7,808 bases of DNA from NCBI GenBank assembly GCA_022425565.1, contig JAKMFG010000241.1, positions 1 to 7,808 of the forward strand. Direction: 5' to 3'. The translations under genes and the position numbers were made by a program. A model generated the notes under the pieces. It was not told the origin of the DNA. It worked only from the letters and a program-made list of their open reading frames with translations, and made no database searches. The first letter of the stretch is position 1; the number at the start of each line of letters is the position of its first letter. The DNA comes from Alphaproteobacteria bacterium (GTDB lineage Bacteria > Pseudomonadota > Alphaproteobacteria > Puniceispirillales > Puniceispirillaceae). Positions 1 through 6,135 of this stretch are shown here, one piece after another.

Positions 1-2
1 AT

Positions 3-383
3 ATCGGGGCCTGCACCGGCGCGAAATATGTCGATCTGGCAGCTGCCGCAAGTGTGTTGAAAGGGCGGCGCATCGCCAGCGGCATCACCCTGAAGGTCGC
101 GCCGGCCAGCAAGCAGGATCAGGACCGCGCCGCAGACGAAGGCATCATGTCGATCCTAGAGGATGCGGGTGCACAGTTTCTCGCGAACAGCTGCGGAATC
201 TGCGCGGGATACGGCGACGACAGGCTTGCCGATGACGAGGTCTGCCTGTCCTCGACTGCGCGCAATTTCAAGGGCCGCATGGGCGCGCCTGGCTCGCAGG
301 TCTATCTGGCGTCGCCCTATACAGTTGCCGCCTCTGCGGTGACCGGAACGATGCGCGACCCGCGCGAGATCATGGAGGGCTGA
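3..383 (+). CDS. Aconitase/3-isopropylmalate dehydratase-family large subunit, C-terminal part (5' truncated)
   Basis: This is the last 126 residues of a [4Fe-4S] hydro-lyase large subunit. The gene enters from the left edge in frame 3 and ends with TGA at 381-383. All three cluster cysteines are visible: one in an IGACTG loop (codon 12-14) and two in a CGIC motif (codons 192-194 and 201-203). The downstream STARNFKGRMG segment matches the family's conserved NRNF-GR-G region, and the end reads SPYTVAASAVTG, as in the LeuC/homoaconitase branch. These enzymes remove and re-add water on hydroxy-di- or tricarboxylates and need a small swivel subunit, which is encoded 3 bp downstream. The cluster loop reads CTG, not the usual CTN, so this is not a textbook LeuC. 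No leucine-pathway gene lies nearby and a catabolic lyase follows, so I infer a catabolic hydratase of unknown substrate. Family assignment is firm; substrate is not. Confidence 0.9.
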   Translation: MGACTGAKYVDLAAAASVLKGRRIASGITLKVAPASKQDQDRAADEGIMSILEDAGAQFLANSCGICAGYGDDRLADDEVCLSSTARNFKGRMGAPGSQVYLASPYTVAASAVTGTMRDPREIMEG

Positions 384-386
384 CAG

Positions 387-899
387 ATGGCGCGGCTCTG
401 GCGGTTCGACGAAACCATCGATACCGACGTACTTGCCCCTGGCAAATACATGAAATCCCCGCTTGCCGAACTGGCGATGCATTGCCTCGAGGCTGTGAGG
501 CCCGAATTTGCAGAAAATGTGCGCGCTGGCGACGTAATGCTTGGTGCGCCGAACATGGGGGTAGGCTCGTCGCGCGAGCAGGCCGCCGAAGTATTGAAGC
601 ACCTCGGTATTGCAGCTGTGATTGCGCCGAGTTTTGCCGGTATTTTCTATCGCAACGCAATCAATCTGGGCCTGCCCGTCTTCACCATAGATGCCAAGCT
701 GCACGATCATCCCGGTCTGACGGACGGTGCGGAGATCACCTTCGATTTCGACAGCGCGTCGGTGATGCTTCCGGCGTCGGACACGATTCTCGAACTTGAG
801 CCTTTGCCCGATTTTCTGCGTGCCATGATTATGGATGGTGGGCTGATCCCACATCTGGAAAAGCGCTTTCATACGACGGCAGCGGCGGAGGGGGCCTGA
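387..899 (+). CDS. Aconitase/3-isopropylmalate dehydratase-family small subunit (LeuD/homoaconitase-like swivel subunit)
   Basis: This 170-residue protein is the length of archaeal-type LeuD/homoaconitase small subunits and shorter than the roughly 200-residue E. coli LeuD. It forms the swivel domain that closes over the large subunit's active site. Visible features are the N-terminal DTDVLAPGKY segment, the signature GSSREQA at residues 60-66 with the substrate-binding Ser/Arg, and FYRNAINLGLP at 87-97. The loop after the first segment is Tyr21-Met-Lys-Ser24. In this family that loop sets specificity: I recall YLRT in methanogen homoaconitase and YLVY in isopropylmalate isomerase. Lys23 therefore suggests a substrate with an extra charged group. 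The ATG at 387 is preceded by GGAGGG (374-379), well placed at 7 bp and lying inside the upstream gene, so the two subunits are probably translated together. Confidence 0.92.
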   Translation: MARLWRFDETIDTDVLAPGKYMKSPLAELAMHCLEAVRPEFAENVRAGDVMLGAPNMGVGSSREQAAEVLKHLGIAAVIAPSFAGIFYRNAINLGLPVFTIDAKLHDHPGLTDGAEITFDFDSASVMLPASDTILELEPLPDFLRAMIMDGGLIPHLEKRFHTTAAAEGA

Positions 900-1771
900 T
901 GACGATACGGGAACTGATGGGAAATGAGGGCATCCTTCTTGCCCCGGGGATCTATGACGCGCTGTCTGGCCTGATCGCGACACAGACCGGTGCGAAGGCT
1001 GTCTATCTGTCGGGCGCTAGTATTGCCTATACCCGCTTCGGACGATCTGACATCGGTCTTGTCAGCGTGTCCGAAGTGCACGACACCCTGGCGGCGATTA
1101 CCGACCGTATCGAGACGCCAGTGATCGTCGATGCCGATAACGGGTTTGGCAATGCGCTTAATGTTCAGCGGACCGTTCGGTATTTCGAACGTGCCGGGGC
1201 CGGGGCCATTCAGCTAGAGGACCAGTCCTTTCCAAAAAGATGCGGTCATCTCGATGGCAAGAAGCTCGTCTCCTGCGGTGAAATGGTGGGCAAGGTGAAA
1301 GCCGCTCTCGATGCACGCCAGAGTGACGACACACTGATCATCGCGCGCACTGACGCCCGCGCTGTCGAGGGGCTGGAAGCTGCACTGGACCGGGCCGAAG
1401 CCTATCGCGAGGCCGGTGCCGATGTACTTTTCATCGAGGCGCCGCAGTCGATCGACGAGATGCGGCTTCTCTGTGACCGGTTCGCTAGCCGTGTGCCGCT
1501 TCTTGCCAATATGGTCGAGGGCGGCAAGACGCCGATCAAATCTGCTGACGACCTTGCCACGCTTGGCTACAGCATTGCCATTTTCCCCGGTGGTGCGGTG
1601 CGGGCGATTTCACGGCATCTGCAGGCCTATTACAACGGACTGCTCTCCGACGGAAACAATGCCGCCTTTGCTGACCGGATGCATGATTTCAACGGTTTGA
1701 ACGAGATCATTGAAACCAGTGCGCTTCTGGAACTTGGCAAAAATTATGAAGATATTGACTCAACGGACTGA
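899..1771 (+). CDS. Isocitrate lyase/PEP mutase-superfamily C-C lyase (2-methylisocitrate lyase or dimethylmalate lyase-like)
   Basis: This 290-residue (beta/alpha)8-barrel enzyme probably cleaves a 2-hydroxy-acid by retro-Claisen chemistry. The Mg2+-binding segment VDADNGFGN is at residues 77-85, with Asp78 and Asp80 as likely ligands. The mobile catalytic loop PKRCGHLDGKK is at 112-122. Cys115 and His117 are the acid/base residues of true lyases such as PrpB and isocitrate lyase, and family members that are decarboxylases or phosphomutases lack this Cys. The later RTDAR (150-154) and ANMVEGGKTP (203-212) also fit. Its start codon overlaps the previous stop (TGATG at 897-901), with GGAGG just upstream. 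A hydratase pair followed directly by such a lyase recalls DmdA-DmdB-Dml, which makes and cleaves 2,3-dimethylmalate in Eubacterium barkeri nicotinate fermentation. Methylisocitrate or another substituted malate is equally possible. Confidence 0.88.
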   Translation: MTIRELMGNEGILLAPGIYDALSGLIATQTGAKAVYLSGASIAYTRFGRSDIGLVSVSEVHDTLAAITDRIETPVIVDADNGFGNALNVQRTVRYFERAGAGAIQLEDQSFPKRCGHLDGKKLVSCGEMVGKVKAALDARQSDDTLIIARTDARAVEGLEAALDRAEAYREAGADVLFIEAPQSIDEMRLLCDRFASRVPLLANMVEGGKTPIKSADDLATLGYSIAIFPGGAVRAISRHLQAYYNGLLSDGNNAAFADRMHDFNGLNEIIETSALLELGKNYEDIDSTD

Positions 1772-1777
1772 TTTTTC

Positions 1778-3463
1778 ATGACTTCTACCAAAATGGATCC
1801 AGTGACGCTCGCCATTCTCAAAGGCCGTCTCGAACAGATTGCCGACGAGATGGATGCAACGCTCTTCCGCTCCGCCTTCAACCCGATCATTGCCGAGGCG
1901 CATGATGCCAGCCACGGCATTTATGACGCGCAGACCGGCGAAACACTTGTTCAAGGTAAATCTGGACTGCCGATTTTTGTTGGGGTGATGGCGTTTGCCG
2001 TGAAGGCGGTGATCGAAAGGGTGCGGCGCGACGGCGGCGTTGCCGATGGCGATGTGTTCATTTTCAACGATCCCTATGATGGTGGCACGCACCTTTCAGA
2101 TTTCCGGCTTGTGAAGCCGATTTTCCGTAATGGAGAGATCTTCTGCTATCTTGCCTCTGTCGGTCACTGGCATGATGTCGGGGGAAATGTACCGGGCAAC
2201 TATAACCCGCAAGCTACTGAATCCTTTCAGGAAGGCATGCTGATCCCACCAGTGAAACTGTTTGAGGCAGGGGTGCTGAAAAACGATATCGTTGCCATTC
2301 TGTCAGCCAATTCGCGCCTTCCAAATTCGCTCTATGGCGATATGAACGCCCAGATCAACGCCCTCGACCTTGGCCACCAGCGCCTTGGCGATCTACTGGA
2401 CGAATATGGCGAGACCGATGTGTCCACGGCGCTGGCACTTCTCAGGCAGCGCGCCGAGCGCATGATGCGCGATCACCTTGCGGCGCTGCCGGACGGCACC
2501 ATTTCGGTTGAGGATTATCTGGACAATGACGGGGTCAGCGATGATGTGCTGACCCTTGCCGTCGACATGACGATATCAGGTGACCGATTGACCATTGATT
2601 TCAGCCGTTCAAGCCAAGCCTGCGCTGGTCCGGTGAATATCTCGCGCTCAACGACCATCGCAGCCACCTATGTGGCTTTGAAACATATCTTCACCGATGT
2701 GCCGGCAAATGCTGGCGTCTTGCAACCGGTGGAATTCATCATTCCAGAGGACAGCTTTCTCAGCGTCACCGCGCCAAAGCCGGTAGGTGGCTACACAGAA
2801 ACCATCCTTCGCCTGATTGATGTCATGTTCCAGGCCTTCCAGCACGTATCGCCGGAACGGGTCAATGGGTGCGCCTACGGGACAATCAACGCGCTGTCAC
2901 TTGCCGGGCATCGCGGCGATGGCAGCCGCTGGGTGATGTTCTCGTTCTTTGGCGGCGGCCATGGCGGCCATCCCGAAGGGGACGGGTTGAACCACGGCAA
3001 CGCGCCGATCAGCACGGCGACCATTCCGCCGCTTGAAATTCTCGAGGCTGCCTATCCGGTTGCATTCACGCAATGGGCCCTTCGTCCGGATTCTGGTGGT
3101 GAGGGGCAGCACCGGGGTGGTCTTGGCGCGGTTTATGAAATTGAATTGCTGGAAGAAGCCGCCACGGCATTTCTGTTTGGCGAACGTGGCAAAAACCCAC
3201 CTCCCGGTGTCGCCGGCGGTGGTGCCGGCGCGCCCAACAGGTTCTATTTCGACAGCGACGGCCCGGATGCCATCGACGGGCGTGAATCCCCGCCACTCGT
3301 TTCCAAGATGACAGGCATCAAGCTGAAACGCGGCCAGCGTGTAAGGCTCGAGACACCTGGCGGCGGTGGCTATGGTGATGCGTCAACGCGCACCGGCGAT
3401 CACAAAGCGCATGACGAGGCGCAAGGATATGTCACAGCTGGCGGCAAGGGAGCGGGATCATGA
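1778..3463 (+). CDS. hyuB: Hydantoinase B/oxoprolinase-family protein (HyuB-like subunit)
   Basis: This 561-residue protein is a full-length HyuB-type subunit of ATP-dependent cyclic-amide hydrolases (N-methylhydantoinase, caprolactamase, 5-oxoprolinase) and of acetone/acetophenone carboxylases. Recognisable stretches are MDPVTLAIL near residue 6, FNDPYDGGTHLSD at 96-108, GHWHDVGG at 129-136 with His/Asp residues that probably bind metal, FFGGGHGGHPEGDG at 390-403, DSGGEGQHRGG at 438-448, and the usual C-terminal TPGGGGYGD at 526-534. About 27 hydrophilic residues follow that last motif. The ATG at 1778 lies 7 bp after the lyase stop and has no clear Shine-Dalgarno. A second in-frame ATG at 1793 would give the more usual MDPVT start, so the start is uncertain by five codons. 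The gene overlaps hyuA by ATGA (3460-3463), which points to coupled translation of the two subunits. Confidence 0.93.
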   Translation: MTSTKMDPVTLAILKGRLEQIADEMDATLFRSAFNPIIAEAHDASHGIYDAQTGETLVQGKSGLPIFVGVMAFAVKAVIERVRRDGGVADGDVFIFNDPYDGGTHLSDFRLVKPIFRNGEIFCYLASVGHWHDVGGNVPGNYNPQATESFQEGMLIPPVKLFEAGVLKNDIVAILSANSRLPNSLYGDMNAQINALDLGHQRLGDLLDEYGETDVSTALALLRQRAERMMRDHLAALPDGTISVEDYLDNDGVSDDVLTLAVDMTISGDRLTIDFSRSSQACAGPVNISRSTTIAATYVALKHIFTDVPANAGVLQPVEFIIPEDSFLSVTAPKPVGGYTETILRLIDVMFQAFQHVSPERVNGCAYGTINALSLAGHRGDGSRWVMFSFFGGGHGGHPEGDGLNHGNAPISTATIPPLEILEAAYPVAFTQWALRPDSGGEGQHRGGLGAVYEIELLEEAATAFLFGERGKNPPPGVAGGGAGAPNRFYFDSDGPDAIDGRESPPLVSKMTGIKLKRGQRVRLETPGGGGYGDASTRTGDHKAHDEAQGYVTAGGKGAGS

Positions 3464-3777
3464 GCTCATCCATCGTGATCGGTGTCGATGTCGGCGGAAC
3501 CTTTACCGATATCCTCGCCCTTGATGAAAACACCGGCGAGGTGCGTGTCGCAAAGGTGCCATCGACCCGCGGCGACCAGTCGGCGGGTTTTCTTAGCGGT
3601 ATCTACGCCGCAACCGACGATCTTGGTGCTGTCTCGACGATCATTCATGGGACGACAGTGGCGACGAATGCCCTGCTGGAGCGCAAGGGTGCCAAGGCCG
3701 GCATCATCACCACGGAGGGGTTCCGCGATGTTCTGGAAATGCGGCGCCGCGACCGGCCGACCACCTGGGGGCTGTGA
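3460..3777 (+). CDS. HyuA N-terminal fragment upstream of the TGA
   Basis: If the TGA is read as a normal stop, this 105-residue product is all that the hyuA start codon yields. It holds the first phosphate-binding motif (DVGGTFTD) and the HGTTVATNALLER segment but none of the second nucleotide motif or the C-terminal domain, so it should not be catalytic. It starts inside the hyuB stop (ATGA). Confidence 0.6.
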   Translation: MSSSIVIGVDVGGTFTDILALDENTGEVRVAKVPSTRGDQSAGFLSGIYAATDDLGAVSTIIHGTTVATNALLERKGAKAGIITTEGFRDVLEMRRRDRPTTWGL

Positions 3778-3792
3778 GGCCAGTTTACCCCG

Positions 3793-5511
3793 GTGATTGA
3801 ACGGCAGAGCCGTCTCGAGGTCACCGAGCGCACGCTTGCCAGCGGCGAGGTCAAGACGCCGGTAGATCCGGACGAAATCCGTGCTGCAGCGGCACACCTG
3901 CTTGAACAGGGCTGTGAAGCGGTATGCCTGTTCTTCATCAATGGCTATGCGAATGGCGAAAACGAGGCGCGCGCTGCCAAGATCCTGCGTGATGCCTGGC
4001 CGAACGAGCATGTCAGCGTGGCGACTGAGATCCTGCCTGAAATCCGCGAGTTTGAGCGCTGCTCGACGGCGAGCCTGAATGCCTATCTGCAGCCAGTCGT
4101 CGCGAACTATCTGGCACGGCTTGAGGAACGGCTGGAGGGCGAGGGTGCCCCTGCGGAAATCCTGATCGTGCAGTCCAATGGCGGTGTCATGTCGGTCGAT
4201 ACGGCCAAGGCGCTTCCGGTGCGCACGGCACTGTCCGGGCCGGCGGCCGGTGTCGTTGCCGCGCGCCAGATCGCCAGTGCGGCAGGTTTTGAAAATGTCA
4301 TCACCGGCGACATGGGTGGCACATCCTTCGACGTATCGCTTGTCGCCGATGGGCAAAACACCCTGACCTCACAGGCCAGCATCGATTTTGGCATGGTTGT
4401 CCGTACGCCGATGATCGAGATGACGACCATTGGCGCAGGCGGTGGGTCGATTGCCCATATTGACGAGACAGGCCTGCTGGATATCGGGCCGCAGAGCGCG
4501 GGTTCCGACCCGGGGCCGGTCTGCTATGGCCTCGGCAATGACCGCCCGACCGTCACAGACGCCAATCTGGTGCTTGGCCGCATCGACGCCCGCAACCCGA
4601 TCGGCGACAAGCTGACAAGGTTGGACAGTGATGCCGCCGCCGCCGCCATCGACACGCATATTGCCGGCCCGCTCGGGATTTCGGTTGAAGAGGCCGCCGA
4701 GGCGATCATTCGCGTTGCCAACGCGAAAATGGCAGGTGCCATTCGCCTGATCTCGATCGAGCGGGGACATGATCCGAAACGCTTTGCAGCGATGCCATTC
4801 GGCGGGGGAGGTGCGCTTCATGCCGGTGCGCTGGTTCGAGAGATTGGTCTGGCAGCAGCGATCGTACCACGCTTCCCCGGCGTCAATTCGGCGCTTGGCT
4901 GTGTGATGTCGGACCTGCGGCATGACGAGGTCCGCACGCTCAACAGGATGCTGGATACTCTTGATTGCGAGGCGCTGGCAGCGATGGTTGACGAGATCAC
5001 TGCATCCTCCGAAGAGGTCATCAGGCGGTCGAACGCGTCAATCGACGGTCTTGAAACGGTGATTGAGCTCGACATGCTCTATCTTGGTCAGACGCATGCT
5101 GTGGCTGTTCCGCTGCCGATGTCGGACAAGGGGCTCACGATCGAGGTCATCCGCGCCGCTTTCGATGCGAGTTACAGGCGCACTTATGGACGTCTGCTCG
5201 AAAACATCCCAGTGCGTGTGCTGAACCTTCGGCTTTCTGTGATCGGCAAACGGCCCGAAGTGGATATCGCCCGCCTGGCGCGTGGCGAGCGTGCGGCGTC
5301 GGCGGATGACTGCCATCTGGCCGACCAACAAATTTTCGCCGGTGGTCAGTGGCATGACGGGACCATCATCGACAGGTTGCGGCTTCCTGCCGGTGCCGAG
5401 GTGAACGGGCCCTGTCTGCTGGTTCAGCCCGATGCCACCATCTATGTCGATCCGGGTCTTGCGGCCCGTGTGGACGATCTTGGCAACATCATCATCGAGG
5501 AACAGGGGTAG
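3793..5511 (+). CDS. HyuA C-terminal fragment downstream of the TGA (possible GTG reinitiation)
   Basis: This is the rest of the HyuA frame, 572 residues if started at GTG 3793, the first plausible start after the TGA. The GAGG at 3776-3779 overlaps the TGA but lies 13 bp from the GTG, too far for a strong ribosome site, and the next in-frame ATG is more than 130 codons downstream. The fragment contains the second nucleotide motif (DMGGTSFDVS) and the Hydantoinase_A C-terminal region, but lacks the first ATP-binding loop. Alone it is unlikely to be active, though split subunits that reassociate cannot be excluded. It ends TAG 2 bp before the next gene. Confidence 0.6.
   Translation: MIERQSRLEVTERTLASGEVKTPVDPDEIRAAAAHLLEQGCEAVCLFFINGYANGENEARAAKILRDAWPNEHVSVATEILPEIREFERCSTASLNAYLQPVVANYLARLEERLEGEGAPAEILIVQSNGGVMSVDTAKALPVRTALSGPAAGVVAARQIASAAGFENVITGDMGGTSFDVSLVADGQNTLTSQASIDFGMVVRTPMIEMTTIGAGGGSIAHIDETGLLDIGPQSAGSDPGPVCYGLGNDRPTVTDANLVLGRIDARNPIGDKLTRLDSDAAAAAIDTHIAGPLGISVEEAAEAIIRVANAKMAGAIRLISIERGHDPKRFAAMPFGGGGALHAGALVREIGLAAAIVPRFPGVNSALGCVMSDLRHDEVRTLNRMLDTLDCEALAAMVDEITASSEEVIRRSNASIDGLETVIELDMLYLGQTHAVAVPLPMSDKGLTIEVIRAAFDASYRRTYGRLLENIPVRVLNLRLSVIGKRPEVDIARLARGERAASADDCHLADQQIFAGGQWHDGTIIDRLRLPAGAEVNGPCLLVQPDATIYVDPGLAARVDDLGNIIIEEQG
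3801..3813 (+). other. Small perfect hairpin in hyuA, downstream of the in-frame TGA
   Basis: ACGGC (3801-3805) and GCCGT (3809-3813) form a 5-bp stem with a 3-base loop, 24 bases after the TGA ends. It sits at a distance where bacterial selenocysteine insertion elements occur, but it is short and does not show the bulged U and GGUC-type loop of the E. coli element. It is most likely a coincidence in coding DNA. Confidence 0.3.
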
Positions 5512-5513
5512 AC

Positions 5514-6128
5514 ATGTCCGACAGCGCCTTCGACGCCGCTTCAACGGCGGTACTGATCGTTGATTTGCAGAATGACTTCCTGCATCCGGAAGGTGCTTAT
5601 GGCCGGTCCGGCACCAGCAGCCCGGAGATTGCCGCCCTGCCGTCCCGCATTAGACCGCTTCTCGATACCGTGCGGCAAGCCGGTGGATGGGTTGTCTCGA
5701 CCCAGTTCAGCCTGATCCCCGGGCGTGGCGGAGCCCCTTTCATTTCGTCACATCTGAAGACACTCAGGCCGTTCCTGACAACTGGTGATTTCGTTCCCGG
5801 CGGCTGGGGCCATTCCCTGGTGGATGAACTTCAGCCTACAGATCTAATCGTAGAAAAAGTCGCTTATTCAGCATTTTACCAGACGAGGATGGAGTTTGTT
5901 CTCAGCCGTGCCGGCATCAGGACCTTGATGGTGTGCGGTATCGTCACCAATGGCGGTGTGGCCTCGACCGTTCGCGATGCGCATGTGCGGGATTTCAATA
6001 CCATCACCCTTCATGACGGGTGTGCCGCCTTTTCTCCAGAAACACATGACACGGCGATCAAGGCACTTGCAACGGTCGGAAAGACGATGAGCATCGCCGA
6101 GGCGCAGGCGTTGTTTAGCGGGAGCTGA
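5514..6128 (+). CDS. Isochorismatase-fold (cysteine hydrolase family) protein with Gly in place of the nucleophile Cys
   Basis: This 204-residue cytoplasmic protein has the isochorismatase-like fold. The family's catalytic Asp is present as Asp17 in VLIVDLQNDF and the Lys as Lys115 in VEKVAYSAFY. The nucleophile motif, normally GxxTxxCV, reads GIVTNGGVASTVRDA at 142-156, with Gly148 (codon 5955-5957) where amidases such as N-carbamoylsarcosine amidase, RutB and maleamate amidase have Cys. True isochorismatases such as EntB and PhzD also lack that Cys but catalyse vinyl-ether hydrolysis, so amidase activity should not be assumed. Cys141 is seven residues earlier and is not a positional substitute. 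The ATG is 2 bp after the hyuA stop, and CAGGGG (5503-5508) serves as its ribosome site. Position next to hyuAB suggests action on the ring-opened product or an intermediate. Confidence 0.9.
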   Translation: MSDSAFDAASTAVLIVDLQNDFLHPEGAYGRSGTSSPEIAALPSRIRPLLDTVRQAGGWVVSTQFSLIPGRGGAPFISSHLKTLRPFLTTGDFVPGGWGHSLVDELQPTDLIVEKVAYSAFYQTRMEFVLSRAGIRTLMVCGIVTNGGVASTVRDAHVRDFNTITLHDGCAAFSPETHDTAIKALATVGKTMSIAEAQALFSGS

Positions 6129-6135
6129 AAAACTT

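Larger units (their letters stand above)
3460..5511 (+). pseudogene. hyuA: Hydantoinase A/oxoprolinase-family protein (HyuA-like), full frame interrupted by one in-frame TGA
   Basis: The reading frame from ATG 3460 to TAG 5511 spans 683 amino-acid positions, the usual HyuA length, and codes for a recognisable HyuA throughout except for one TGA at 3775-3777 (codon 106). HyuA is the ATP-binding, actin-like subunit that activates the substrate for HyuB. Before the TGA are DVGGTFTD (residues 10-17) and HGTTVATNALLER (63-75). After it, in the same frame, are EFERCSTASLN, SNGGV, LSGPAAGVV, the second nucleotide motif DMGGTSFDVS, GAGGGSIAHID and PFGGGGALHA. The TGA falls in TWGL-stop-GQFTPVIER, where I recall family members having Trp or Arg; one base change (TGG or CGA to TGA) explains it. 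There is no frameshift and the rest shows no decay, so a recent nonsense mutation, a sequencing error and translational readthrough are all possible. I list it as a pseudogene only provisionally. Confidence 0.75.

Noticed and set aside
3..899. Leucine biosynthesis leuC-leuD genes
   Set aside because: No leuA or leuB is adjacent, the order leads into a catabolic lyase, and both the CTG cluster motif and the Lys-containing small-subunit loop differ from isopropylmalate isomerases.
156..983. A 275-codon open frame on the minus strand
   Set aside because: It lies antisense to the dehydratase subunits and lyase start, which have clear family motifs. Its translation is rich in Arg, His and Gly with no recognisable domain, as expected for a shadow frame in GC-rich coding DNA.
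3775..3813. Selenocysteine codon with a SECIS element for the hyuA TGA
   Set aside because: A 5-bp hairpin lies at about the right distance, but it lacks the bulged U and characteristic loop, I know no reason for Sec at this non-catalytic site, and no selenium genes are visible. Kept only as a check in the TGA finding.
3466..4356. A 296-codon open frame on the minus strand opposite hyuA
   Set aside because: The plus strand codes for HyuA motifs across the same stretch, and the antisense translation shows no family features. Its crossing the hyuA TGA has no meaning, since that codon reads as TCA in reverse.
4632..4647. GCC trinucleotide run in hyuA as a possible slippage repeat
   Set aside because: It simply encodes a short Ala stretch in a GC-rich gene, and whole-codon changes would not shift the frame.
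5514..6128. N-carbamoylsarcosine amidase, which would complete a creatinine/N-methylhydantoin route with hyuAB
   Set aside because: The fold and context fit, but the nucleophile Cys is Gly148, so the amidase assignment is not supported.
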